Assembly (NCBI GenBank): GCA_965178525.1
Contig: CBCXVS010000049.1
Coordinates: 1-31,546 of the forward strand
Direction of reading: 5' to 3'
Length of the DNA: 31,546 nucleotides
Origin: CBCXVS01 sp965178525
GTDB taxonomy: Bacteria > Tectomicrobia > Entotheonellia > Entotheonellales > Entotheonellaceae
Position 1 is the first letter of the stretch. Each line of letters begins with the position of its first letter. The notes under the pieces were generated by a model. It was not told where the DNA came from. It did not search any database and saw only the letters and a list, made by a program, of their open reading frames with translations. The position numbers and the translations under genes are program-made. Shown one piece after another: positions 15,477 to 24,130 of this stretch.

Positions 15477-16028
15477 GTGGATTATAGAAAAGTCATTAAG
15501 CTTATTGCCGTCTGGCAAGTTCTAGGTGGTGTTCACGGACTTATCACCTTCCCACAACGCACATCGTACTTTCAAGGTGTCCAAGAGACAAGCTTAATTA
15601 TCGATTATATATTTATCGCCGTTTTAATCATAAGTATTGTGTCGGGAATATTACTTTTTTTGCAGAAGAGAGTCGGTTTCTTATTATCGATTTTTCTTCA
15701 GCTCTTTCAGATTGTACGATTTGTATTCGGACCTTTGAACTACGGTTTGAATTTATTTTTCAGTCTAGGCATATTCTTGTATATTGACAAAGCATTTACC
15801 ATAGGAATAGATTTGAAGTTCTTTAAAACTTACCTACTTGCTCATACGAACTTTGTATACAAATTTAGTCTTTATTTACCATTTCATGTCACCCTGAACC
15901 TATCATCGCTATTATGCTTTGTCTATTTATGCCTGCTGTATGATCAAATCTTTCCACGATCCTACACCTTTGAATTTCAGGAAGTGCAAAATTCAGGGAA
16001 TCCAGCCGGGGATACATCACGGTTGTAG
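15477..16028 (+). CDS. Hypothetical AT-rich membrane protein
   Basis: About 183 residues are encoded from GTG 15477 (AAGGAA upstream); a TTG at 15471 is an alternative. Four or five hydrophobic segments alternate with short polar loops: IDYIFIAVLIISIVSGILLFL, FLLSIFLQLFQIVRFVF, LNLFFSLGIFLYI and LNLSSLLCFVYLCLLY. I do not recognise a family. The base composition is strikingly AT-rich against GC-rich neighbours on both sides, and codon use is accordingly different, which suggests recent acquisition. The last 15 or so residues run into a palindromic intergenic repeat, so the true C-terminus may have been altered. Confidence 0.55.
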   Translation: MDYRKVIKLIAVWQVLGGVHGLITFPQRTSYFQGVQETSLIIDYIFIAVLIISIVSGILLFLQKRVGFLLSIFLQLFQIVRFVFGPLNYGLNLFFSLGIFLYIDKAFTIGIDLKFFKTYLLAHTNFVYKFSLYLPFHVTLNLSSLLCFVYLCLLYDQIFPRSYTFEFQEVQNSGNPAGDTSRL

Positions 16029-16052
16029 AGGCGCGGCGCGCCGTGCCCCTAC
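16025..16052. repeat. 28-bp GC-rich palindrome
   Basis: The sequence opens with GTAGAGGC, has GGCGCGCC at its centre and closes with GCCCCTAC. It is self-complementary except for two mismatched pairs. It overlaps the stop codon of the AT-rich gene and lies 27 bases before the end of argG, which is convergent. It may act as a bidirectional terminator; palindromes of this kind are often dispersed intergenic repeats. Confidence 0.6.
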
Positions 16053-16078
16053 CAGGGGAATGGATTCCGTATGGATTC

Positions 16079-17407
16079 CTAATCTTCCAACAGGCCGTAT
16101 TTCTCCACCCCATCGAAGGGAAGCGCGTTGTTTTCAGCGTAGACGCTGAGTTTTTTGCGCGAGTAGGCCACATCGAGGTTGCGGAGCGAGAGCTGTCCGA
16201 TACGGTCTTGCGGACTAAACGCCTCGCCCTGATTTCTTTCCATGGTCAAATCCTCGGGGCGGTACGCCAGCCCCGGACCCGTGGTGTTGAGGATCGAATA
16301 ATCCTCGCCGCGGCGCAGCTCTAACGTCACCTCACCCGTAATGGCCTTGCCAATCCAGTGCTGTAAACTTTCGCGCAGCATGAGCGCCTGGGGGTCGAAC
16401 CAGCGGCCCTCGTAGAGCAGCCGCCCCAAGCGGCGTCCCATAGCATGGTAGTTGTCGAGCATGCCTTCATTGTGGATCGCATTGACCAGGCGTTCATAGC
16501 CAATGTGGAGCAGCGCCATACCGGGCGCTTCGTAAATGCCACGGCTTTTCGCTTCAATAATCCGATTCTCAATTTGATCGCTCATACCGAGGCCGTGACG
16601 GCCGCCCATGGCGTTGGCTTCGAGGACGAGGTCGATCGGATCGCTGTACTCACGGCCATTCAGGCTCACCGGATAGCCCTCGATGAATCCGATCGTGATG
16701 TCCTCCGGAATGATGTCAACATCTGGCTTCCAAAACGCCACGCCCATGATCGGCTCCACCACGGTCATGTTCGTGTGAAGCCATTCGAGGGCCTTGGCTT
16801 CGTGCGTCGCGCCCCAGATATTGGCATCGGTTGAATAGGCTTTCGCTTTTTGATCGCGGTATTGAAATCCCCGCTCCAGCAGCCAATCGCTCATCTCATC
16901 GCGCCCCCCGAGTTCCGACACAAAATCCGCGTCGAGCCACGGTTTGTAGATCTGCACCGCCGCATTCGCCATCAGCGCATAGCGGTAGAACCGTTCAATA
17001 TCATTGCCTTTGTAGGTGGAGCCGTCGCCCCAGATATTGACCCCATCTTCCCGCATGGCGTTGACGAGCATGGTGCCGGTCACGGCACGTCCCAACGGCG
17101 TGGTGTTAAAATAGGTGCGCCCCGCCGAGCGGATGTGAAAAGCGCCGCACATGAGCGCGGCAAAGCCCTCTTTCACGAGTTGCAGCCGGCAATCGATCAG
17201 CCGAGCCTGCGCCGCGCCATAGTCTCTCGCCCGGCTCGGAATATCGCTCAAATTGTCTTCGTCATATTGGCCCAGGTCGGCGGTATAGGCATAGGGAATC
17301 GCGCCTTTTTCCTTCATCCAGGCCAGCGCCGTGCAGGTATCGAGCCCGCCGGAAAAGGCAATTCCCACTTTTTCGCCGATGGGGAGACTCGCCAGTACTC
17401 GCCCCAT
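16079..17407 (-). CDS. argG: Argininosuccinate synthase
   Basis: The protein has 442 residues. The N-terminal PP-loop ATP pyrophosphatase motif AFSGGLDT is at residues 17-24. Typical later blocks include GNDIERFYRYALMANAAVQIYKPWLD, KAYSTDANIWGATHEAKALE, AMGGRHGLGMSDQIENRIIEAKSRGIYEAPGMALLH (in pieces) and LTMERNQGEAFSPQDRIGQL. The length and these blocks place it in the longer E. coli-type ArgG group rather than the about 400-residue type common in many bacteria. It joins citrulline and aspartate with ATP to make argininosuccinate, the next-to-last step of arginine synthesis, in the cytoplasm. It stands alone, with no other arg genes nearby. A perfect CACATGTG palindrome about 20 bases upstream (17427-17434) could be an operator. 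Confidence 0.97.
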   Translation of the reverse strand: MGRVLASLPIGEKVGIAFSGGLDTCTALAWMKEKGAIPYAYTADLGQYDEDNLSDIPSRARDYGAAQARLIDCRLQLVKEGFAALMCGAFHIRSAGRTYFNTTPLGRAVTGTMLVNAMREDGVNIWGDGSTYKGNDIERFYRYALMANAAVQIYKPWLDADFVSELGGRDEMSDWLLERGFQYRDQKAKAYSTDANIWGATHEAKALEWLHTNMTVVEPIMGVAFWKPDVDIIPEDITIGFIEGYPVSLNGREYSDPIDLVLEANAMGGRHGLGMSDQIENRIIEAKSRGIYEAPGMALLHIGYERLVNAIHNEGMLDNYHAMGRRLGRLLYEGRWFDPQALMLRESLQHWIGKAITGEVTLELRRGEDYSILNTTGPGLAYRPEDLTMERNQGEAFSPQDRIGQLSLRNLDVAYSRKKLSVYAENNALPFDGVEKYGLLED

Positions 17408-17502
17408 GAGATGATTCCTTTATATACACATGTGCATACCGGCGGTGTGTGTCGACATGGCCCATACCGAATGTTCACGCACCGCAGAAGCGAAAATAGG
17501 TA

Positions 17503-19836
17503 TCAATGCGCCTGCGGCGATGCCCCCTCTGCTTGACGAAGCCACATCTTCACCCGATTCGGGCTGAGCGGTAGCTCGGTCACCTGCACACCTATCGGCG
17601 CCAGGGCATGCGACACGGCGTTGGCCAACGCCGCCCCCGTCGCCACGATGCCGCCCTCCCCTGCCCCTTTGACCCCGAGCGGATTCAGGGGCGACGGCGC
17701 CTCTTCCAAGATGACATCCTCGATCGCCGGGACATCCTGGCTCGTCGGCAACGCGTAATCCATCAACGTGCCGGTAACCAACTGACCGCTGGCGTCATAG
17801 ACCAGCTCTTCGAGAATCGTCCCTCCGATCCCTTGCACTGCGCCGCCGACGGCTTGCCCGTGCACGATGAGCGGATTGATACAACGCCCGATATCTTCGA
17901 CCACAATGTATCGCACGATGTCGAGGCATCCGGTCTCCGCATCCACCGCCACACGGACCACGTGGACGCCGTAGCTGTAGGTGAGTTGATCGCATTTAAA
18001 ATAGGCAGTCGCTTCCAGACCGGGTTCGCCGACGGCGTAGGGGCTCTCCGGCCGGGCCAATTTGACCAAATCGTCGAGACCCAGACACGGCTGGCTGTCG
18101 CCCTGCCGATACACGCTGCCGTCTCGAAACGTGAGTCGCGCCACGTTCGTGCCGAGATAGCGGCTGGCAATGGCTAACATCTTTTCCTGCAACCGCTGCC
18201 CGGCCAGATGGATGGCGCTCCCGGCCATCACCGTACCCCGGCTGCCAAACGTCCCCACGCCAAAGGGCATGAAGTCCGTACTGCCATGGAAGATGGTAAT
18301 CTGCGCCATGGGCACGCCCAGGCTATCGGCGCAAATCTGCGCCATGGTGGTCTCATGCCCCTGGCCCAGCGTGGTGATGCCGAGGTAGACCGCCACCTGC
18401 TTGGCGCCGCCAATGACAATTCTAGCGCCTTCGTACGGCCCCAACCCGGTACTTTTGACAAAACACCCGATGCCGATGCCATGGTATTTGCCGTCGCGGT
18501 ACGTCCCCTGTAGCGGTTTGAGCGCCTCGTAATCGGCGCGTGCCAGCGCCTGTTGCAGCGCCGAGGGGTAGTTGCCGCTATCGATCACCGCCGGCGGCAC
18601 ACCGGGCCGGGTTGCCCCGATCGTATACGGCATGTCAGCAGGCGGGACGAAATTCCGTTGCCGCAGCTCGACCGGGTCAATGCCCAGATCGGCGGCCACC
18701 AGATCGAGCAAACGCTCCCGGATAAAACACGATTCATACCGCCCCGGCGCCCGGTAGGTGCCCAGTCCCATCTTGTTCGTCATCACACAACTCACCGTGG
18801 CCTCATAGGCTGGGATGCGATACGGTCCCGTTAAGAGCGCGGCCGTAGAGGACGGCACCAGCCCGCCGTGGGTGCGGATGTAAGCCCCCATGTCCCCATA
18901 GATATGCGTGCGGATGCCCAGGAGTGTGCCATCCCGCCTGGCTGCGACCTCGATGTCACAGTGCACCTGACGAGAGTGATTGGCCGATTGCAAATGCTCC
19001 AGCCGATCCTCAATCCACTTCACGGGTTTGCCGAGTTGCATGGCCGCATACGGAATCAAAAAATCCTCGGGATAAAACTCGCCCCGGATGCCGAATCCAC
19101 CCCCGACATCGGGCTCGATAAAATGAATCTTCGGTTCGGCCATGTCGAGAAACGATGCCAGGACAGCCCGGTTGAAATGCGGCACTTTCGTGGGGCCCCA
19201 GACCGTCAGTTCGCCCCGTCCGGTATCGAACTGCGCCACCAACCCACGGGTTTCCAGGGGATTGCCCGTATGCCGGTGCACGCGAAACGTCTCCCGGCGG
19301 GTGTAGTCCGCTTGGCCCCAAGCCGCCTCGAGATCGCCAATCGAGATGGTGTAGCGGCTGGCCAGATTCGTCCCCGGCGCCTCATGCAACACCACCTGAT
19401 CCCGCAATGCCTCGCGCACATCCACCACCGCGTCCAGCGGGCCGTAGTCGACCGCCATGGCCTCCAGCGCATCTTCCGCCACGTAGCGGCTGCTCGCCAC
19501 CACCACGGCGACTGGCTCGCCGACGTATCGCACCTTGTCCTGGGCCAGCGGACACTGCAGAAAGTGTTCCAATCCCGGTAAGGGATAGAGCCGCACGGGA
19601 ATCGGCTGGGCGCAGGCAACGATGTCGGCAAAGGTGAAAACCGCGTCAACGCCCGGCATCGCCAGCGCGGCCGTGGCGTCGATCGACAAGATGCGGGCAT
19701 GCGCATGCGGACTGCGCAGAATCGCCGCATGCCGCATCTGCGTCAGCTTGATGTCATCAACATAGGTGGCGCGCCCCGTCAAGAAGCGGACATCCTCCTG
19801 CCGCGGCATGGCAGCGCCAATGTGGCCTTGATTCAT
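17503..19836 (-). CDS. Molybdopterin-binding subunit, xanthine/aldehyde/CO dehydrogenase family
   Basis: About 777 residues are encoded from the ATG at 19836, which lies one base after the stop of the small subunit. The N-terminal hammerhead domain starts PRQEDVRFLTGRATYVDDIKL. The molybdenum cofactor domain has DVGGGFGIRGEFYPED, a TYRAPGRYES segment in the active-site loop, GQGHETTMAQICADSLGV and the catalytic Glu in GVKGAGEGGIV. The loop lacks the AYxCSFR signature of true form-I CO dehydrogenase, so it is better called a xanthine/aldehyde-type hydroxylase. With the iron-sulfur subunit upstream it would hydroxylate an N-heterocycle or aldehyde. The FAD subunit usually encoded with it is absent here. 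Likely cytoplasmic. Confidence 0.92.
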   Translation of the reverse strand: MNQGHIGAAMPRQEDVRFLTGRATYVDDIKLTQMRHAAILRSPHAHARILSIDATAALAMPGVDAVFTFADIVACAQPIPVRLYPLPGLEHFLQCPLAQDKVRYVGEPVAVVVASSRYVAEDALEAMAVDYGPLDAVVDVREALRDQVVLHEAPGTNLASRYTISIGDLEAAWGQADYTRRETFRVHRHTGNPLETRGLVAQFDTGRGELTVWGPTKVPHFNRAVLASFLDMAEPKIHFIEPDVGGGFGIRGEFYPEDFLIPYAAMQLGKPVKWIEDRLEHLQSANHSRQVHCDIEVAARRDGTLLGIRTHIYGDMGAYIRTHGGLVPSSTAALLTGPYRIPAYEATVSCVMTNKMGLGTYRAPGRYESCFIRERLLDLVAADLGIDPVELRQRNFVPPADMPYTIGATRPGVPPAVIDSGNYPSALQQALARADYEALKPLQGTYRDGKYHGIGIGCFVKSTGLGPYEGARIVIGGAKQVAVYLGITTLGQGHETTMAQICADSLGVPMAQITIFHGSTDFMPFGVGTFGSRGTVMAGSAIHLAGQRLQEKMLAIASRYLGTNVARLTFRDGSVYRQGDSQPCLGLDDLVKLARPESPYAVGEPGLEATAYFKCDQLTYSYGVHVVRVAVDAETGCLDIVRYIVVEDIGRCINPLIVHGQAVGGAVQGIGGTILEELVYDASGQLVTGTLMDYALPTSQDVPAIEDVILEEAPSPLNPLGVKGAGEGGIVATGAALANAVSHALAPIGVQVTELPLSPNRVKMWLRQAEGASPQAH

Positions 19837-19837
19837 C

Positions 19838-20308
19838 TCATGCTCCCCGGCTGACCTGAAGAATGGCCTGGACGATGGGCATATACCCGGTACAGCGGCA
19901 GATATTGCCGGCAATCGCCCCCCGCACCTGGTCTTCGCTAGGGTGTGTCGTCTCCTGCAAAAACGCCGCCGCCGTCATCAGAAACCCCGGCGTGCAAAAG
20001 CCGCATTGCAAGGCGTGGTGTTCATGAAACGCCTGCTGCAAGGGGTGCAGGGTCTCGCCCGGCGCCAGCCCTTCGACCGTTTGCAAGTCGGCCCCATCGG
20101 CCTGTACCACCAACAGGAGGCAGGCGCGCACGGCGTCGCCATTGTACAGAATGGTACACGCCCCGCAGACCCCATGTTCACATCCGAGGTGCGTGCCCGT
20201 GAGGTCGAGTTCGTCGCGGAGGAAATCGGCCAGGGTCAAACGCGCCTCGACTGTCCGTTCATACGCGGTACCGTTGACCGTGAGTCGTACGGTATGCCAT
20301 GTGCTCAT
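19838..20308 (-). CDS. [2Fe-2S] subunit, xanthine/CO dehydrogenase family
   Basis: The protein has 156 residues. The plant-type ferredoxin cluster ligands are Cys43, Cys48, Cys51 and Cys63 (GCEHGVCGACT then VRAC). The second, helical cluster is bound by Cys102, Cys105, Cys137 and Cys139 (CGFCTPGF and NICRCTGY). All eight ligands and the family length are intact. It passes electrons from the molybdenum centre of the partner to the next acceptor. The start is ATG 20308, eight bases after AGGAGG. That ribosome binding site lies at the end of a leader-like repeat also found before vapB. Confidence 0.95.
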   Translation of the reverse strand: MSTWHTVRLTVNGTAYERTVEARLTLADFLRDELDLTGTHLGCEHGVCGACTILYNGDAVRACLLLVVQADGADLQTVEGLAPGETLHPLQQAFHEHHALQCGFCTPGFLMTAAAFLQETTHPSEDQVRGAIAGNICRCTGYMPIVQAILQVSRGA

Positions 20309-20322
20309 GCCGGTGGCCTCCT

Positions 20323-20405
20323 ATGAAAAAAGGACTGAGGACGGAGTAAAAGACGCTTTTCCTCATTTCCAGGCATCGCAGGCGCAGCATGACGACTCCT
20401 GTCGT
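20323..20405 (-). repeat. Leader-like dispersed repeat, copy A
   Basis: Reading on the plus strand, CTCCTATGAAAAAAGGACTG and the following 60 or so bases match a second copy at 21326-21421. The match ends near GCAGCATGACGACTCCT, with several substitutions and a shorter middle. On the minus strand its end supplies the AGGAG that serves the [2Fe-2S] subunit gene. The remaining 250 bases up to vapC hold no gene I can support. Confidence 0.7.
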
Positions 20406-20659
20406 TCTACACAGCGCCATCATGAGCGCTCATAGCTCATGCGAGAGGAGGCATTATGACATATTCGAACGTGCGGATGGAGAAGAATTCGTGACCCTTT
20501 CCTCTTGCCCTGACTTCTTGCGGGTGGGACGCTTACCGCTGGTTCCCGAATTCGGTACGATACGGCGCGGGAAAGGGTTGGGGGTTTTGTGTAGAAGGCA
20601 CCTGGTTTGGATACCACGAGAACCTGAAATGCTGCCTCCGTTAACCTGCATCATCACAC

Positions 20660-21064
20660 CTACTCATCGCTCTCCAAAGGTACGGCGTCAATATCCGTTT
20701 GTGAAAAGTCATTGCCTTTGAACAGCAGAGGTTCTCCAGTGGATTTGGCCAGGGCATAAGCAAACACATCGCCAAAATTCAGCCCTGCCGGATGGTTGCC
20801 CTTGCCATAGTCAACATAGGCCTGACGGGCCATACGGACCTGTTCGAGCGTGACCGGCTCGATGTCAATTTGCGCCCGGTCGAGCAAGACATCCAATTGC
20901 CGACCCGCATCCGGACCGCCGCGATTGTCCACGTTAATCGCCACTTCAAGAAAGTTTGCCGCAGACATACGGCAGGTGTCCGCCGTCGCGATTGCCTGAG
21001 CGTATTGTGGGGCATCGTCTTCATGGAACAGGATGGCCAGTACGGCGGAGGTATCTACAATCAT
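20660..21064 (-). CDS. vapC: VapC-family PIN-domain toxin
   Basis: This 134-residue PIN domain shows the acidic catalytic quartet: Asp4 in MIVDTSAVLAI, Glu40 in ANFLEVAI, Asp99 in LNFGDVFAYALA and Asp119 in FKGNDFSQTDI. PIN toxins are magnesium-dependent ribonucleases that cut tRNA or rRNA. Its start overlaps the stop of the antitoxin gene (ATGA), so the pair is coupled. All signature positions are intact, so the toxin is probably active when free. Confidence 0.93.
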   Translation of the reverse strand: MIVDTSAVLAILFHEDDAPQYAQAIATADTCRMSAANFLEVAINVDNRGGPDAGRQLDVLLDRAQIDIEPVTLEQVRMARQAYVDYGKGNHPAGLNFGDVFAYALAKSTGEPLLFKGNDFSQTDIDAVPLESDE

Positions 21065-21315
21065 TTGGGCAACCCACGCGCATCATATAGAAAATCACCG
21101 TGATCAAGAGACGAAACCGGCTGTTTCATATGGGCGGCGCACCGCCGTCCGATTTCCAATAACTCTGAGGCCGTTACCTTCTGCCTCTGCTTACGGATAC
21201 GCTCAAGGCGCTCGCGCAGCGCCTCCGTGACAGCCTTCGTCAGCGTCTCTCCTGTCAGATCAGCCAGCTCAGTCGCAAGCTGATGGGTCTCTTTGTTTTT
21301 AATGTTCAAACTCAT
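21061..21315 (-). CDS. vapB: VapB-family antitoxin
   Basis: The protein has 84 residues from ATG 21315, which lies eight bases after AGGAGGAG; an ATG two codons earlier sits too close to that site. The N-terminus MSLNIKNKETHQLATELADLTGETLTKAV (in part) is the ribbon-helix-helix, Psk-type DNA-binding segment. The C-terminal part, ending in SSLDHGDFLYDARGLPK, is the toxin-binding tail. It neutralises VapC and would repress the operon by binding its promoter. Its leader is a copy of the repeat also found before the [2Fe-2S] subunit gene. Confidence 0.9.
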   Translation of the reverse strand: MSLNIKNKETHQLATELADLTGETLTKAVTEALRERLERIRKQRQKVTASELLEIGRRCAAHMKQPVSSLDHGDFLYDARGLPK

Positions 21316-21325
21316 CAACATCTCC

Positions 21326-21421
21326 TCCTATGAAAAAAGGACTGAGGACTGAAGACTGAGGACTGAGTCAAAGACGTGTTTCCTCAGTTCAGGGCGCCGC
21401 AGGTGCGGCATGACGACGCCT
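21326..21421 (-). repeat. Leader-like dispersed repeat, copy B
   Basis: This matches copy A at 20323-20405 and has a longer middle built of tandem GACTGA/GACTGAGG units. On the minus strand it ends in the AGGAG used by vapB. The remaining bases up to the amidohydrolase start at 21666 carry no clear gene; they must hold its promoter. Confidence 0.7.
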
Positions 21422-21665
21422 AGGGTAGAAATTTATCTATCTTTCTACCATTATAGACTTTGGAGACACAACTCACAAATCATGAGCGCCACATGCTGCT
21501 CATCTGGCAAAGCGATTGACACCCACGTAGGCCCTACCTATACTGGCCCCGGACATCCACCAAGCCACAACGATATACAGGTCACCAATCCTTGACTTGC
21601 TTCGCGTAGGACCGATCTTTCGCATCGGACGCCGGAACGGCACTCTAAAGAATAGGGAATCGCCT

Positions 21666-22874
21666 ATGCCTCTGGTATTGACCAGTGCGCATCTCATCGA
21701 CTGTGTGCAGCCGCAACCCATTCCCGGCGCCAGCGTCACGGTGGAAAACGGCCGCATCGTCGAGGTGTTGGACGGACAGCGCTCGCCGGCGATGCAGGGC
21801 GCTCAGGTCATCGATCTACACGGCGCGTATCTGCTGCCGGGCCTGTGGGACGTGCACGTGCATCTCGAATGGCCGCGTCTGCCCACGGCCAATCTGGCCG
21901 AATTGACCGTGCAATACAGCGCCAATGCCACACATGGCCTGACGCAGGCGGGCATCACAGGCATCCGCACGGCAGGCACGCCGCACTTCATCGATGTGGC
22001 CCTGAAACGGGCCTATGAGACGGGCCAACTCGTGGGACCACGGATCTTTGCCGGGGGCTATTTTCTCACCACCACGGCCGGGCACGCCCTCGCCTCCGGG
22101 TTTGCCAAAGAGTGCGATGGCCCCAGCGGCTTCTTACAAGCGATCCGCGAGCAAATGCAAAACGGCGTGGATCACATCAAGCTCAACCTGAGCGGCGGCA
22201 TCATGGGGCCATTTTGGGATCGCCACTGGCACTCCTTCCTGCTGCCGGAGGAACTCGAGGCGGCCTTTACCATCTGCCGACAGCGCAACTATCCGGTCAT
22301 GGCCCACGCCGCCAACCCGGAGTCGGTGAAAGCCGCTCTGCGGCTGGGGGCGCACACGGTGGAACACGGCTATATCATGGATGAGGATTGTTTAAAACGC
22401 TTCCTGGAGCAGGATGCCTGGTATATTCCGACGTTGGGGATCACCCACATGACGCCCAATCAAGCCTCGTCGCCGTGGGAATGCTGTTGGCTGGACCGGC
22501 GCGGCTTGACGCCGGACTTGGTGCGGCGCGCCGATGATGCGGCGGCGGAGCATCGTCAATGGTTTCAGCGCGCGTTGCAAGCGGGTGTGAAGATGGCACT
22601 CGGTTCCGATCTGCGCCCGTTGCGGGACGCGGTGTGGCTGGAGATGGGGTTGTGGGTCAAGGACGGCGCCACGCCCTGGCAAACGCTGCTGGCGGCAACC
22701 CGATATGCCGCTGACGTGTGCGGTGTCGGGCATGATCTGGGCACGGTCGAAGTCGGCAAGTTGGCGGACTTGATCGTCGTGCGGGACAATCCCCTGGATG
22801 ACATCGATCATTTGCGTGCATTGGAACTCGTCTTCAAAGCCGGCCGCCTTGTCGCGGATCACCGGAAGGCATAG
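21666..22874 (+). CDS. Imidazolonepropionase-like amidohydrolase 1
   Basis: The protein has 402 residues from ATG 21666; an extension to 21597 has no ribosome binding site. It has the metal-dependent amidohydrolase layout. A small beta domain runs to residue about 50, then the first metal motif HVH in LPGLWDVHVHLEW, a candidate bridging Lys in DHIKLNLSGG, His in VMAHAAN and in VEHGYIMDE, and the final Asp in LGSDLRP. The C-terminus, KLADLIVVRDNPLDDIDHL, returns to the beta domain. Members of this branch hydrolyse cyclic amides or dipeptides (Xaa-Pro, Xaa-Arg type); the substrate is not predictable. It is followed 32 bases later by its paralogue. Confidence 0.9.
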   Translation: MPLVLTSAHLIDCVQPQPIPGASVTVENGRIVEVLDGQRSPAMQGAQVIDLHGAYLLPGLWDVHVHLEWPRLPTANLAELTVQYSANATHGLTQAGITGIRTAGTPHFIDVALKRAYETGQLVGPRIFAGGYFLTTTAGHALASGFAKECDGPSGFLQAIREQMQNGVDHIKLNLSGGIMGPFWDRHWHSFLLPEELEAAFTICRQRNYPVMAHAANPESVKAALRLGAHTVEHGYIMDEDCLKRFLEQDAWYIPTLGITHMTPNQASSPWECCWLDRRGLTPDLVRRADDAAAEHRQWFQRALQAGVKMALGSDLRPLRDAVWLEMGLWVKDGATPWQTLLAATRYAADVCGVGHDLGTVEVGKLADLIVVRDNPLDDIDHLRALELVFKAGRLVADHRKA

Positions 22875-22906
22875 GAATCATCCGCGAAGGACGCGAAGGA
22901 GAGCGT

Positions 22907-24130
22907 ATGAGCCTGCTGCTCAACGGGTGTCACATCATTGATGCCACCATGCCCGAGGTCCGACGGGACGCCTACGTGCTGGTGCAAGACGACACGATCA
23001 CGGAGGTGGGAAGCGGATCCGGTCCGTCGTCTGAGCACACGCTCGATCTGCAGGGCGCGTATCTGCTGCCGGGCCTGTGGGACGTGCATACGCACTTACG
23101 TCCCAGCACGTGGCTGGGCTGGGAACCGCCGCAAGCCCCTGCCGAGGCCATTTTACAGCACGGCCAATGCGCCATGGAGGCGCTGCAAGCGGGCGTGACC
23201 TCGCTCCGGGTCGTCGGCATTCAGGAATGGGCCGACGTGGCGTGGCGCGATGCCTTCAATGCCGGCGAGTTCGTCGGGCCTCGCCTCTTCTGCTGTGGCC
23301 ATGGCCTACGAACGACGGCAGGTCACACCGCGACCTTGACGGGCACGACCAGCATGTTGACCCATGTTGACGGTCCTGAGGCGATGATCAAAGCCGTGCG
23401 CACGCAGATTAAGCACGGCGTGGACCAGATCAAACTCGTCACCACAGGTGGGATTATGGGCACGGGCCACGATGTGATGTCCGCGGTCATGTTTCTGCGC
23501 GAGGAGCTAGAGGCGGCGGTGCGTATCGCGACGCAGCGCAGCAAAGTGGTGGCGGTGCACGCGACGGCACCCGAGGCGGTGAAGTGGGCCGTGAAAGCGG
23601 GCGCGCACTCGATTGAGCATGGCTACATTCTGGACGAGGAAGCTGTCGCGTTAATGGCCACGCAGGGCGTTTACTACGTGCCGACGCTGGCCCTGAGTCA
23701 TCTCACCCAAGACCAGGCTGGCACGCCCTTTGAGCATTCCTACTGCCATGAGCACGTCCTGCCAGAGGTGTTCCGTGAGCGCGCCAACACCTTTGCCCCC
23801 TGCCATGAGGATTCCTTCCGCCTCGCCTTGCAAGCTGGCGTCAAGATCGCCAGCGGCTCGGACCAGGGACCGCCGCAGGAAGCGGCCCTGCTGGAAATCG
23901 AATTTCTGGCGCGTTGTGGTCTCGGTCCGTATGGGGCGATCGTGGCGGCGACGCGAACTGCCGCAGAGGTGTGCCAGGCTCAGGATCGCTTGGGCACGGT
24001 GGAAGTGGGCAAGCTGGCGGATCTCATTGCCGTGGCGGCCAACCCGCTGGAGGATATTCACAACCTCCGCCGTTTGCGCCTGGTGATCAAGGGCGGGCAG
24101 GTCGTGGTGGACAAGAGCGTAGCCGTCTGA
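22907..24130 (+). CDS. Imidazolonepropionase-like amidohydrolase 2
   Basis: The protein has 407 residues from ATG 22907 after AAGGAG. It is paralogous to the preceding gene, with all metal motifs: HTH in LPGLWDVHTHLRP, Lys in DQIKLVTTGG, VVAVHATAP, SIEHGYILDEE and SGSDQGPP. The C-terminal KLADLIAVAANPLEDIHNL mirrors its neighbour. The two probably form an operon and act on related substrates. A 35-base stretch around the first metal motif is identical in both genes, although the rest has diverged clearly. Confidence 0.9.
   Translation: MSLLLNGCHIIDATMPEVRRDAYVLVQDDTITEVGSGSGPSSEHTLDLQGAYLLPGLWDVHTHLRPSTWLGWEPPQAPAEAILQHGQCAMEALQAGVTSLRVVGIQEWADVAWRDAFNAGEFVGPRLFCCGHGLRTTAGHTATLTGTTSMLTHVDGPEAMIKAVRTQIKHGVDQIKLVTTGGIMGTGHDVMSAVMFLREELEAAVRIATQRSKVVAVHATAPEAVKWAVKAGAHSIEHGYILDEEAVALMATQGVYYVPTLALSHLTQDQAGTPFEHSYCHEHVLPEVFRERANTFAPCHEDSFRLALQAGVKIASGSDQGPPQEAALLEIEFLARCGLGPYGAIVAATRTAAEVCQAQDRLGTVEVGKLADLIAVAANPLEDIHNLRRLRLVIKGGQVVVDKSVAV

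Noticed and set aside
18868..19581. Long plus-strand open frame opposite the molybdopterin subunit
   Set aside because: It is antisense to a well-supported gene and has no coding features of its own.
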